Shown one piece after another: positions 39,149 through 54,100 of a stretch of DNA of 64,000 nucleotides. Numbering within the stretch: the first letter of the stretch is position 1; every line of letters starts with the position of its first letter. The position numbers and the translations under genes were made by a program. A model generated the notes under the pieces. That model did not search any database, was not told where the DNA came from, and saw only the letters and a program-made list of their open reading frames with translations. Source of the DNA: Neodiprion pinetum (Eukaryota; Arthropoda; Insecta; Hymenoptera; Diprionidae); contig NC_060235.2 in the NCBI RefSeq assembly GCF_021155775.2, positions 42,876,701-42,940,700 of the forward strand. The letters run 5' to 3'.

Positions 39149-42100
39149 CTACCAAACTGAACATTTCTGTTCCGGATTCATAGGCGAACCTGTCGGGCAG
39201 TTGAAATCCGCGGCAAATTCTTTCATGTTAGATAACGGTCCAAGAACCCTGAACTGTCCCGGACTGTGGAAGCCAGTCGTGATGCGGAGCTTCATTGCTT
39301 CCGGTCGGTACTTGCTGCACCAAGTGTTGGCAGCGCTAACCCAGAACATTTGCTCAGGCGTGTACTTAAGACCCGGCAGCTTTGGCTCGGGACCGTTTCT
39401 CTTCACCCAATCCTTGTACGCTAGGTACGCTTCTTTGATTCCACCGTTGTCGGCAATGTTCTCACCTTGCGTGTTGATCCCGTTCAACTGTGGGGAACGC
39501 AGCGATTTACGGCATTTGTGCAAACGCAAAGAATCAATTTTTGAACGGAATTTAATCCGGTATAAAATCCGTGGGTTAGAAAGAAACGTGGCCGAAGCTA
39601 GCATCCAAACGTTCCAACGTTCGTTGGAATAAGGTAGTGAAGTCCAAAATCAGTTTTGTGAAATACTTTGAGCGCCCCATACTTTCATATAATTATGAGG
39701 ATAAGACTGAACTGCATTTTTCTAATTCGAAAAAGTTCAACACGTTTGGCTGCTAACTCCGGCTGGTAGTTTCAGCTCCATTGGAAGGAGCACAAGCAGT
39801 ACTTACGTTCAGTCCGACAGATTCCACCGTGTAATTTCCGTACTGATAGATGATGCACTCTGCTTTCTCCAAGTACCTTTCCTTCGTTTCCGGCTGCCAC
39901 CAGTCCACCAGATTTCCCTCCTTGTCGAACTGCCTACCCTGGTCATCAAAGCCATGGGTTATTTCGTGGCCGATAACGAAACCAATTGCACCGTAGTTCA
40001 TGTACCGCGGGCGATCGTTACTGAAGAATGTTCCCTGCAGGATACCAGCCGGAAATTCTATGGGCGAAAAATCAAAACCATGGGTTCATTGTTTCTGGCT
40101 ATGGATGACCAAGTGAATGTAATCATATTATGATACTTACGAATACTATTCTCGATCGAAGAATAGAATGCGTTGACAATCGCTGGACGGCCATGGCTGA
40201 CCCAGTCACTTTTGTTGACTGGTTTCCTTAGCCTTCCGAAGGAATACTCGGTTCCAAACAGAGTCAAGTTAAGGATGCTACCGATGTAATCATCGGGGTT
40301 GAGTTCCAGACCGTCATAGAATTCCTCGAGTTTCTTATCGTCGAGAAGCTCGTCCGGATAAGCGATGTGAGTTGCCATGGACGCAGCTTTTTCCAGAGCA
40401 GCCTTTCTGGTTTTCTCGTCCATCCATTCGACCTGAAACATCGAGGAAAATATGTCTTAGAATATCCTGCAGGCAATGAACGGCAGCAGATTCGATCAGA
40501 AACTGCGGTCAGATATGAACCAACCTTTTCAAGGATCTTTGTGAACTCCTGCCTAATATCAGCCACCATTTCAACAGCATTCTTCTTTGCGTCTTCCTTA
40601 AAGTACTTCCTCACGTAAAGTGCGCCAGTACTGCTTGCCAAGCTGCCTGCAACGATGTCTACGCACTCCTTCCACCTTGCTTCTCTTTCTGTCTTACCAC
40701 TCAGTGCCGTGGCGTACTCTAACTGTCTCTTCCTGATGTGTTCGTTCAGGTAACTGACGGAAGCTCCCGCGACTCTCCACATTACGTAATTTGCCTGAAC
40801 TTTTTTTGGGGTATTCTTCACGAGTTCTTCGAAGTCGCTGATGTATGTGAGCACATTCACGATCACGGTCTCGTCGTCATTGACGTGTACGCTTCCCGCC
40901 AGCAACATGTTGATGTACTCCTTCCAGTCTACGCTGGGGTACTTCTCTTTCAGCTCTGCTACTGTCATGGGGTTGTAGAGGAGAGTAGCGTTTCTACGTT
41001 TCTCGTTAGGCAGTGAAATCTGTAAGCCGTAATATACATTGTGTTATTATCGATCTTATTATACTTCACTCCGAAAAACCTTATTTCTACTTCAGTTCAG
41101 TATCGATTTGTACTCACATTTGCCAGCTTGATTTCGAATTCTAGTGACTCGGAGAGTTCCCGCGTTGCCACGTCTTTATCGGCTCCTAGGATCACCGCTA
41201 TGTCAATCATGTACTCGAAGTAAGCCTTGACTATTTTGTCTTCCGGACCTTTGGATAAATATTCGCGAGATAGACCCAGCGAGGCTTGATCAAACTGTGG
41301 ATGGTAAAGGAGTTCCAGTTTACTGATGTTACAGTTCCATTTGAGAGATAAAACTCACTCGTCAAACTCTCGTACTCACGTCAATTACACGTTTCGTGCT
41401 GTTCTTTAAATCGACGCCGATACTGAAGTCGAGAAAGTAATCCACCGAGTAGCCGACTTTTCGAAACCTGTAAACACTGTCCACCCAATTGAAGTCGTTT
41501 TCGTTCCAATTGTTTTGCTCTATTACGGGCCATCCCCCGAGTTGTTTCAGAATTTTCTGAAGTGGTTCCAAACCGGCCTTTTCGATGGCAGCTAAAATGA
41601 ATTGCTTGTTTAATAAACCGGGAAATGAAAAAGTGATGTACACTGTGACTGGGCTTACTTTTGTTCATGCAAGCCTTGTACAAATTCTTCACAAGCTTGA
41701 ATGGCTTCGGCTCATCGTCGCGAAGCGGTTCTTCTATACTCGCTCTCAACTGTTCCTGAAGTTTATCGCTGATTACGGAGAATGTATTGACGCTAGTTTT
41801 GTCGTCAGGGATTATAGTCGAGGCTTCGAATCCTCCACAAGCAAACTCGTAGAAATTATCACAGGGCTCGACCTCTGGGTTCATGTTTTCCAATACTTTG
41901 GAAGCTGAAGAATATCATTTAAATCGTGAATCAAATAACCATCGTTGGAAGGCTGACAGGTGCGCACGAAATAACTCACCAGTGTGAACGCATCCCGGTG
42001 AGAAGCATATCGCATCTTTGTCCTCATCGTCTCCTTTGGTGAAGATCGATGTCTTTCTAGACGATGGGTCAGATCCCAGGGCCGCTGATGCTGTGAACGG

Positions 42101-45100
42101 TAGCATCTCTCTGTTAGCGACCACTATTTTTGTTTCAAGTCATGAGGTGCAGGTGCATGAAAGAAATGCAAAGCGTGCGTTAGAGATCGTCTTTTACAAT
42201 TACAAGAGGTGAATTTGCGTTACTTGACGATCATCGACCTACTGTAATTTGGGTACAAAATACGCACGTCTGTAAAAAAAATATTTTCGTTTCAGCTGCA
42301 CTGAATGTTTTTGGTAAATATTATGTTTTCGAGTGTGCTGAATCTAAAAATGACTTCCATTTCCCTCCATAACGAACAGTATTCTTTCAAAATACAAGGT
42401 GTTTGCATAAAAAATAGTAATAGTTTAGAGAAAACTACCACTTCATTAGATTGAACTAAACAATATTTCTTATAAAATTGAACAGACAATTTCTTTATGA
42501 AATGTATTTTCGTGTTTATACTTTTTGCCTAAGAAACCTATTTGTCTTTTCTTTGATACATCTCCGAAAATGCTTCCGCTTTCCACTTTCTGTTTCCCTG
42601 TTTGTATTTATTCTTGAGACTCACTCTGATATATATTTAATTAAAGTAAGAAATCACTTTTCCTTAGAATTTTTAGAATCAAGAATATGATACCAGATTT
42701 CGAGATAAACGGGACTTTCACCCTGAATAAAACTGCAAACACTAGTTTAAGAAAAAACCTGTCGTGATGGAACTTTTTGAATATTTTTCCCGGTTTCAGT
42801 GAGTAAAAATCCTTAAGAAACAGTATAAAAAACTTGTGCAGTTTTTTGATTGCAGACCTGTGCAAGCCGACCCAAGTAAAACTCTCTACTGCTTATTACT
42901 CTCTACGCACGTAAACTGTGTGCTCATTAAATTCGCCATGAAATTTCAACTGCCGAGCATGCAATGGCGAGTAGAATTGCACTTTTTATTACTGTACTAT
43001 ATGCTTAGTTCAGATTGGCCATGATACGATCATATATATCAATAGAGAAATCGGTTTGATCAACAATGTGTATTTTCGATTAAATTACACAACTATTTTC
43101 TGGCTGGACTTCAATCGCCTTATTCTTATTGCGTACGTCAGGATCATATTGACTATTGTCACCAATCTTTCGGCAAGCGATAATGAACGGGATGTATTGA
43201 ATTGCGTCAAGTATTCTCATAAAAAACGGGTCTTGTTACGTTTTAATGATCACACGATGGCATTTGATACCCGGATATCATTTACCGTGCGTAAAATTAC
43301 GGGTACCACGTTGGGTTGGATCATTACATATCTCCGGAATATAGGAGTGCCCGGTGTTCACTGCAGTTCATTCAGACGCTTTTCCGGTTTTAATGTCATT
43401 TCAGAGTGCAACTGTAATTGGGTAACCGCGGCGATTGGTTATGCAACAGGTACGATTACAAAGCCCAAAGTTGTCCAAGGGTATACGAATGACACAGAAA
43501 TTTAGAAACGTGATTTACCGGGATGAAAATGCAGAAACGACAGGCTACTAAATTTTGGCACTCGGTCAAAACTAAAAGAAAGAAAATAATAGATTGACCA
43601 ACTTTACTGAACATGGCGTCGAAATGCGGCGGAAAGAAGATTGATTTGTAATTCACATCAACGCCGAGTTTTACTTGACGTTAAGGCCTAACTGTTCTGA
43701 GCAGTTTTTTCCTCTCAACAAATGACATTTCTTCATATTTAGTAAAGGCAGCGAATCCTTTCTCTGTGTACAAAGGACCTCAAAATTCACGTATCCACTT
43801 GAGCACTGCTCGGACCTACCGCGGATGATACTTGGCGTTACGCAAGGAAAGAAGTTAGCAGATATTCGCTACGTGGCATCCATATAATGGTTAATTACAA
43901 CACGCGCTTTCTCAGGCTGTTTATTACGTGACGATGATAGATAAGTATTGGGTATTAATTCGGTGGTAGGAGTGGTTTTTCTCCGCACGCTACGCCAGAA
44001 CGGAAGACTTGATGCAACTTTGAGAGGAGGATTCACAGCATTTGGATTGACCAATACGACGATCCTTATACAATCATCATGCTGTACTTGCTGGTACAAA
44101 CTATCGGATGTGTTCGGACTCGCAGCACGATGCTATTAATTCCTGACGCACATGTTGGCCGTGCCTCGACATTTCAAGTCAAAGCAACTCCAATGCCCGT
44201 TCTAAATTCAAGTAATGGCGGTCGCTTTGCCGTACCAAGAAGAGTTCAGCCCTTGGCTAATATCCAATCCAGGCACAAGAGGATCATGTCTGAACGCGCA
44301 AACTTGGCAAGAAGTTCTGCAAATTACTGAACACGCAGCGTGGATCAAAATTTGACTACCGAGTGCGGAACTAGCGACTGAATGCAGGTAATAGTCTGAG
44401 AATTCTAGGCACGACTTAATTGTCAAGGCGATTAAAGCGATTAGTGTATCTATTTTGGTGCGACTACGTGAGCAGTGCTGGGGCTCTTAAGCATCGAGTT
44501 TTTGACATGCTGAACTGAATCCAAGTGACGGTCTGTTGCTGGTCTCCTGCGGAGGTGACACATAAAGGCCGAGACAGAGTCCGTCTCGCGACTCACCAGA
44601 ATTTGACGTCGAGATGTCACAAGGACCTGTAGCGGTGGCAACTACCGCGAGTCCCACGGCCAGAGCCACGCAGAGAAGAACTCCGGTCACGGCCACGATG
44701 GTCAGGCCTCGCTCCATCGCCGAGCGCCGTTTCCACCATGTTGGATTTCTGAAAATGAATGAAAATAACACGAAATTTAATCATCAATGAGCTTCGGAAG
44801 GTTCGTATAATTTTGCACAGCGTTGCGTAGTCATACTTCGATTTGTCGTAATGAACAGATATTTACGTTGCTCGGATTTAATTGAGTGATCCGATCGCAA
44901 ATAATTTCCAGTATACGATAACAGACAATGCAAAATGGTTTTCTTATTTCAATGAACACGATTGAAAGCATTCGGTTGTGGGTGGAAACATTTTTTCCTT
45001 CAGCAAACCTACACTTGATATCGTTCCAACAAGAGTCTGCAGTTACTTTACGATCAGTGTTCATTTCAAGCATTCGAGTAACATAACTTCGTCGACGTAT

Positions 45101-48100
45101 CAACTTAGTTGCGTTGTTGCAAGTAAAACATTGATTTTCTTCGCGCTAACCTTGAGGATGTAAAAGAATATGTCACTTCCAGTGTAGGTATATCAAATCG
45201 CATTGTAACGACGCAGGCATAATATGCACGGGGCAGGTCGTTTCATCGAGAATCGCCATTGAAGGGGATGCCGTAAAGGAGTAGGGAACGTTGTCACCCT
45301 TACGGTTTGAGGTAAGGCGATGCAAGCCGGCGGGATGCAAATGGAGCCATAAAAAGACATAACAGCTTGTCAGAGGAATCGATGAAGGTATCGTGCAATA
45401 CGCTTCGTGTATACTGCCTTACCACCTTACGGGCACTCTCAGGTTGTTGTTAACGCGTCTGCTATAAGACGATAAAATACCACCGTAAGAACGCATCACT
45501 TGGGAACCTTGGAAAGGTAGGGTGAGAAGGTGAGAAGTGAACTTGCAGAAGACGTAAAGTGGGATACGATACAACCTTTGGAAGGCATCGACGGCTTGCA
45601 GGATCAAAGTTGGGAAAAGAAAGAACGTTTGCATCCGATCTTTATAGTCTCTGATCGATTCTCATAGCTCGTCAGGGTGATTGTCATAAATTTTTAGTAC
45701 CTACCTACGAATGTACGACAAATATGAAGGGAAAGTCTGTTTGCGGTGTCGGTAAGCCGAATGTCGAATGCCAGCGGCACGTTGCCTGCACTTGCGAAAC
45801 GTTTCAATTGTGTTCCGATTATGCAAAGCTTGACGTCACGGGTGACGACGATTATACACGGGCATGTATAGCAAGGTGCACCGATCCACAACTACTCGAT
45901 TCTATTGCAACATACGCATCTTTGCGTGTAGTTATACCGAACCATTATACCTGTCAGGCGCCACTGTTGCCCTCTTGCGTCATACCCGAGGTCGGAAAAA
46001 TAACTGTCACGGAATTAACCCTCCGTTGGCCATGTGCTTTTTTGTACACACCGTTAGCCAACGTACACTAATTCGTCGACAGCTGTTATTTACCCACTTG
46101 GAAGCAAAAAAATACTTCCCTAACCATTTGGGTACTTGCTTAGAGGTTTCTTTTCGACACTCCGACAGTTGGATTAAGAAAATGCTTGGCAATTTATTAG
46201 TTAAAAATTAATTAAGAATAAAAAATCGAGCCGAGCGACCATTTTTAGTCAAGTCAGATTGTGGACGAATTCGTATACGTTGACCAACAGAGGGTTAAGA
46301 GTATCCATGACATTTTGTGCTTAGAGTTTCAGGTATCAGTAGCCGATTTTGCAACCGATTTGAACAAATCGTCATCTGCAAGGAGTCAACAAACATGTGA
46401 CCATTCGGCAACCTGCCATCAAGTACACCCGCAAAGAAACTGCAATGGTGACTTTCCGTCATCGATAGGAAGTGTGGCCCAACTTTCGCGTGGCTAGTTT
46501 AGCTGTAAGCTAGGTGATTGGGAGACAGACATTAGGGACTTTACATCCATACTAGTGCCGGTCGTGTCATCAGAGTACAGTGCGTAATGTCGGGAAAGAC
46601 GGAAACTCTACGTTGACGATATTCGTGGGGATGGATAATCGTGGAATCCTTTGTCTTCGTACTCGTGTTTCTTATCTCCGACTTACCGTTAAAGAAAGAG
46701 ACGTTTTCAGACCGGGTCTCCGCTGTACTTCTACGGCGGTGCAGGTTCGTAACAATTCAAAGGCCGAGTGGTCGGTTAACTTTCTAATACGAGATCCATG
46801 AGCTTGGCTTGAGGTCAATAGACTCGCTCTGTATGTACAACCATAGATATCCAATGGGACTCTGCGTCTGCTGCACCCTCGTGCTCGTAACCTTTCTCTT
46901 ATATTCTCTTTTACGCTCTCGTTTCTCTCGCCGTCTAAACCGCAGAGTAAATTCACTTGCGGTCAAGTTTAACTTGCTAAAAGCTTTCGACTTCCACAAA
47001 TCGTGGTTATACCCAGAGAATCTCATCCTCTAAATGCATTATTGCTAATTTAGATAATTCTACCTCTGCTTTCAGACTTGGTGGATAAAGATAATCGAAA
47101 GAACGGGAACCTCTTTCCTCCTATTTCCATCGTACAATATTTTCTGACGAGAACTTTGCGGTTGCGATAAATCGATAAAGATGATCGTCACTGTTTATTT
47201 AATTTTTTTTCACAATTGCCAGATGTGGAAAGTATATTTTTTCGTCATTCAAATTCATGAATTTTTACGCGTTGCACACTATCGAGGTTCAACACCACTT
47301 GATCAATGCTGTAATTCTCCCAAGATCAACTTGAAATACATCTTGCGCAATGCGATCACTTCAAATGCCAATCTTCCCAACTCGAGACGCAAATGATACT
47401 TAAAGAAAATCTAGGCTCGCTTGAGCCGCGGCATCTGTTCTAAAAAGCAAGTAAATGCTTTAGAATTAGTCTTACGTTGATAAAATGAGGAAAAAATGTC
47501 CGCATAACGGCATGTAAGACACGTCGAATGGGTAACCTGGTAATCATTTTATGAAAGTTGGACACGTGCCAGAGTATAAAAAATGTATACACCCAGTTTA
47601 ACGAGCGATAGGAATTATTGTAACTTTCGAAATTGTGGCAATTTCGGGTCCGTACGTGTGACAAACGGTAAAATTCAATGTTCTCAAACCACACGTAGAC
47701 AAGTCTGCACACGTCTGATCGAATGAAATAGAAAATCGACAAAAACTCAATCTTTGCCAGTTCATTGAGCATGGTTTCGCTTTCGACGACGGTGCAACAG
47801 TCTAACGCCGATTTGCTAACTATATACATTGGAATACGTCCGATGGCGGGCAGAACTAACGAATGAATCATTGAATGCACAGATAGTGTTGGTTGCTGAA
47901 TAGTTGACGCTAAGTTCCGCACTTTCAGCGGACAGAAAATTGGTGCGCTACATGAGACGAAAAAACTTTTGCGCTATAAGTAATACCTTACACCTTTGTT
48001 TAACGATTTAGGGATTTCTAGGTGGTTGCAATTTGAGCAAATTCTCTCCTCTGGCGAAAGGGGCAGGGTTGAAATTCCGAATTTGACAAGTTGCGAAAGA

Positions 48101-51100
48101 GCTGAATTGTCAATTTTTTGCTGGCGACACTTAAAGTAAAGAAATCAAACTTTGACCACACATCAAAGTTTCGAACGGTCCGAAACCCGACGGCTCAACG
48201 TTCCGAAAGGACAAATGCCAGAAAGATGTAACTCCGAAAAGTCAAAATTTCGAAAATACGAAGACGAGAAAATTTAACAATCTGAAACATCGAAATTCGG
48301 AATGATTCAAAATTTTCAGTTCCGTGAATTTCTGAATTGGTGAAATTTCATCACTTTGATCTTTCTTTGTTTTGAATTTTCGATATCTTTACGTTTGGAA
48401 TCCCGGTCATTCTGATTTTCGATTTTTCTGATTTTTTACACCCACTCGTTGAGCAAACTACGCTGTGTGAGTATATTTCAATTTTCCAAATTTTACTCCA
48501 TCGAAACTTTATTTGTCGGAATCTTTCACTTCGGAACCTTGAGTCGCGGGGTTTCCGATGATCTAAAACTTCATTGTTTCTTCAAAGTTTAATTTCTTTA
48601 CGTTCAAGTTTCGCCATCAAATAAGTCGGAATTAGGCGCTTTCGAAACTTTCCGAATTTGGAACTTGAACCCCGCCCGCGGTGAAAATTGAAATTAATCT
48701 GCAATCAGAAACACGTTTTCCTTCCTTTTTCCATCCGTCCTGTACATACATGCTAAAGTCAATGCTGATCGAGAAAATCGCGGTGCTCTCAGCGCGGCAA
48801 TTGATATTTCTCGAATTACGTCGGTAAGTAATATTACACACGGGTAAATGTCATTTGCATCGACGGTATATGGCTGGTGAAAATTTATCATGTTTGCCCG
48901 AAGATGAAGACGAGAACGAGGGGAGCTCTCAATTTTGCGGTATTTACCCTCGTCGACGAGTTATGTAGGATATCCAAATTGGCCACCGATCGAACAAATT
49001 TCTCGCCCCAATACCCAAACGACCCAATCCCACCGAGGACACCCTCGTGTACGCGTTTCAAGCACGATCTAGCCAAGATCCCGGAGTGATAAACTTCGAT
49101 CAACGACCGCCCGGAGTTTGCTTTTTTCGCCAATTTATGCAGGCGAATATTAACGCCTGCCAACACAGGCACCGGATAATAATGGATAATGATGGAAAAG
49201 TCAAGTAAAATAAATTGGACCTCGTTCATAGTCAGGGGCGTAAGAATGAATTTTTTTAAAAGACACTGATCAGCGAAGCTACTCCGGAATTCGCTTCGCA
49301 ATCTAATCCGAAGGATATCGAACCCCTCCGTGGGAATTCCAAATTCCAGGAGTAAATTTCCAAGAGGTATAACCCTCGATTGACTAACCGTTTTCCAATT
49401 CGGAATAATACCTTTGAACGATCAGCATTTTTTTTTACATCTCGCATAAATTATCGGAGGGATCCGGGACTTCGGAAGACGCTATCGGCGTACGTTATGT
49501 ATATATATATATATATATTTTGTTACTTTACGTTCGATCCACTGTGCATGAGAGACTTTCAACATCGGATCGAAAGAAAAAATCCGGGTTTTATCTCTGT
49601 CACGAAAAATCGGATCCAGTAATCCAACGATTTTACGATTCCAATTATAGCTTGAAACTTAGGAGACGTGTGTCAAAAATTTTCATCATAAAAAAGTTTT
49701 GTTATTTTCTACGTACGTAACACAAATTCGTTTGCAGTTAGAGTGCAGGTTTTGCCGAAAACCGGCGTAAATTATTCGTAATAAATACGTGCCTCGATCG
49801 GTTTCGCTAAAATTTCTACACGGCAAGGCTTTTTCAACTCGAAAGTTGATAGAAAATTTTCAAAGTGGGATTGAACTGTTTCTTGACATCTGGAAAACAA
49901 GTAAATTATGCATCATGTAACGCGGAGCGAAGTAAAATATCAGATTTGACTTAAAACTGCAGAAAAAGAGGATGCGTCAAGATTTTCGGTAAAAAATTCC
50001 CATCGCAACTACATTTTTTACTCCTCTTTCCGAATGTTTTTTTTCGGCTTGTTGATTGCAAAAGTTAGAGAAGCAACGTCTTTTATTTTCGTTATCTCGA
50101 TGCAACACCGCGTTTACATACATCGTTCACATTTTGATTCCACCTCTAAATTTGAACTTCGAATAAATCTTTCCCCTGCAATGATGATAATTCACAATGT
50201 TCAATTGAATCGAGGATAAAACCGTTTCTCAACCAAACGAAGGTGAAGTGGTCGATAGCAACGTGACGCAACCGGGATCAAAGAAAATTTAGTACGAGAT
50301 GCGCGTATCATTTAGAAGCCGATCCGTTAATTTAATCCAGTTGCCTCGAGGCGCATCCTCTTCTTCAACATAAATCGCGTCTGGTGGTCTGTTTTATTTT
50401 GTGCGCGATCTATTTCGACTATTTCAATCCTGTATGAGCATGCTCCTGGGTATTACAGCATATTTCTGACCCTAATGTTGTGCCAAACTATATCTCGTCA
50501 TATCGAAAAATAAATTTCCATCGCATGTTTGAATTCAGTCAAGAAGGCATCAATCGGACGGTCAATCTAATTTTTATTTACACGTCTTACCCGCTGATGT
50601 ATATTTTATTTCCGGAGCACAGTTTATTTTCAAATAAAACCTCTCAAGGGTCTCCATTAGTCATTTTGACGCCGGTTATTTGTCGGAAATGGAAACCTGT
50701 CAATTGATAAAAAAGAAAGGAGATGAAGGAGAAAAAAAAAATACTCGTACAACCGCGTGATTACGGCGGAAGACTGAAACGCGGTGAAAGTTTGCCCAGA
50801 GAAGGCAGAGACTGCCGGCAAAAGAGCATTTTAGAAAACTGCTCGTACCGCAGAATTCGCACGTTTATGTAGATATACATACGGAATTGTGTCACCTGCT
50901 TTAAACTCGAAGCTGAGTATCTCGCGACGTATGTAATAAGGAAATATCAGTTCCCGAACGCATCGTCAGCCGCGTAAATTGATTCTCGAAAAAAAAAAAA
51001 AAAAAAACGGCGACAATTATCTCAACGAGAATTTCTATCTCCCGCAAACGGCACATCCTGAGAATGAAAAAGAGGAAAAAAATAGGAAAATGTGGCGATT

Positions 51101-54100
51101 TGACAATTTCGCAAAACGAAACTGTCCCGCAGTATTTTTACTTCCTTACGACGTATTCGAGGTAGCGTTTTATTCCGAAGGAAAATTTTCAATCGTCGAT
51201 GTCGCCTCGAATGGTTCAAATACTTCAATGTCACGTACAAGTGCTGGTTTTTACTTCAATTTGAAATCTTTACAGAAGGCTTACGGCACGTAATGTATGC
51301 ACGCATGCACGATAACGAGAATATTGCACAGCGATCAGTGTTCTGGAACAGCTCAGAACCGTTCGCTGCTACACTTCATTCCAGTCAGACCCGAGTACAT
51401 TTACACAAGAAGGAGCAGTTTTTCAGCCGTTCTGTCGTAACGGAGATCGATAGACTCGTTTCAATATCAGCCAATTTATACTTCCATGAAGGGATTTAGT
51501 TCCTACGATTTGAAGATGACGAAGGATAGTATGAGATATAAGTAAAGACTAAGAGAAAGAGAAATGTAATCGAACCATTTAACAGTCGTGAACGTTTAAA
51601 ATTGTTTAAACAAAACGTTGGCTAACAAGTTCTTAGGGAATGAGTTTTATTTTTTTTTTTTTTGTCATGTGAAATAAATTCGTTATTTTGAAACTTCCGT
51701 TTTCAAAAATTTGTAACGGCTGTATCTACGAAACCATGCGTTCAAAGCCCCGAAAACTTCTTGACTGTAATTTACATCGATTTTACGAAAACATATCCAA
51801 AATACACGATTTTTCATCCATTATTCAAAATGTAAAATTTTAGAAAAAAGAAATTTCAAATAACGAGAAAATTTGTTAAATATTCACGTGTATTTAGAAG
51901 AAATCAACGAATTCATTTCAGATGGAAACAAAAGTTCCCTAAAAATTTGACAAACAATGTTTTGTTTAAACAATTTCTTGATAACTTTTGGGCATTATTA
52001 TTATTATTAAAATTCAATTTTCTTATCGTCACTATTGTCGTTGATTTTTTTCCGATTCTTATCTTATCACAAAGTATTCAATATTGTCGACAAGATTCAC
52101 TTTTGGTTGAGAATGTGTAGCCAGTACATCCTCAACGTTATTGTGCAAATTAAATTTACCAAGTAATTTGGGGGGGGGGGGGGAGGGGTCAATTATAACT
52201 TTGTTTCGGATATCCCATCTGAAGGACTGTGCAGGAACAACTGACGGAAACGAGAAATGATATTGCGTGATTAATTAGAGTAATGTTCATATGTGATTAG
52301 CCTAAAACTGACCACAACGTTATCAGGCCGTGCCTACAGACCTGCTTCCGGTTTGAAAACACCGGAAATTGTGGTTAAAGACGAACTTGAAAAAAGTCGT
52401 TTAAGGAATTGAGCGTTGCCTGCATACGGTGACTATAACAACGTCTTAGAATTAGAATTATAAATTTTGTTCCGTTACAGTCACGGCTGCCTGTCGAACA
52501 ATAGATTTTTGTTATAATTTAACAACTCTGTGCGAAAGGCAGCGTCAAATTTTATACCCACTTGTTGGATTATACGCTCCGTGCAGCTTTACGCGACGCT
52601 AGTGATAATTGGTGTTATTGTTCATACAGCGATTCAAAATATTTGCATACAACACGTGCATTAACGAAATACATAGTAATGTACGTTTGAACTGCATAAA
52701 TATGCAATCAATGTACATTGTACAGCGAATCGAAGCAATTACACCGACATAGCGATACCTGCAACTAAATCGCAATGTCAGTATTCAGCGTTCGCCTGCA
52801 AGGTTTTGGACCTGACCACACAACGGACAACCTACGGTTATAACTGCAAATTTCATATCGGGATACAAATATCGACCTGCAACGTAGATACGTGAGCACG
52901 AACTCGTGACATTTATTGTTCAAGATATTATACCTCGTTTGCTTTCGTTAGACCTTAAATCAGCGAATGCAGGAACTTTATTTTGTATTCGTAATTATAC
53001 CAAGTGCAACTGCACGAGTCACGTTTTGCGTACTAAACACGATGATTGATTTATTCATTTTTCACTCCCGTACGAGGCTTTACTTGTCAGTCATTCCAAC
53101 CGCAACCTGCGATAAAGGAAATACGGGGGGAAATGATTTACAATTCATTTCAGACAAGACGGTTTAATTACATAGGTTTGACTCGCGCACGTTTGAGAAA
53201 TATTGTTGCATTGAAAGATGGGATAAAATCTAATACCTCGTAAAGTGTGAACTGATCGACACTCTTAGCACAATTGAAATAAGGTTTATTCTACAATAGC
53301 GTGTAAATAAATTTTTTATCAGAGCTCCATAACTGTCCGGTTTCTATGGAAATGGTCTTTGTTGACGGACGATAATTTTATGGTATTAATCGAGGGATTG
53401 TTTGTGCAAGAAACGATAAAAACGTGCAATAATCGATGGTGGAAACTTGCTCACATCTAGTCGTCAAACAGAGATCCGAAATTTTCGATAATAATCTGTT
53501 TACATTGGCGTCTCGACTTCTGCTGGATGTAAAATATTATTGAAACAATCCAAACATCTCCAGATTTGATCAATTATCTAAACTTTGTTTCAAAGTCTGA
53601 GAAAAATTCCGACCAATAAAAATTATCGGGGTCAAACGATACGCGCAGGCACGAAATTTGACATGTCTTTTTTATTCGTCAAACAACAATTAGTCTTTCA
53701 AGACTCACGCGTGTTTTTTGATAAAGTAATCGAAGAGCAATGAATGCGGAAACGATCTTGCGAATCGCGACGAAATTCACTCAAGGTTGAGGATAAACCG
53801 AAGCTGATGTGCCGATATTATTTGGGCTTCGGGTACGATGTATACGAGTCAATAAACGGCTTAGCACCATCGGTCGTCACGTGCGGTCAAATGTTTCTCC
53901 TCAGGAATTCAGTCACTACAGCCTTACGCGTACGCAAATTTCTAACTATACGGTACTCAAACCGATACGTAAACAAGATTTATACGCCCTGTTGCGGACA
54001 TGTGATTCAATGGATAAGGATCGTCACACGCCCGGTTGTCTCACGAATTTGATGTTCGACGTACGGTGAAGAGAAAAAAAGAAAGTATAGATGTCTTGAT

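Noticed and set aside
43056..43505. 149-codon plus-strand open frame in the second neprilysin intron
   Set aside because: No family resemblance and no splice-consistent partner; AT-rich intron sequence can stay open this long by chance.
44749..44771. ATG at 44771 (minus) as neprilysin start
   Set aside because: It lies upstream of a strong acceptor (cattttcag) and would use intron sequence; the 57492 start fits in phase.
45724..46071. 115-codon Cys-rich plus-strand frame
   Set aside because: The cysteine spacing suggested a small secreted protein, but there is no signal peptide and no repeatable pattern.
48888..49301. 137-codon minus-strand open frame in the neprilysin first intron
   Set aside because: No family similarity; a competing plus-strand frame covers the same bases.
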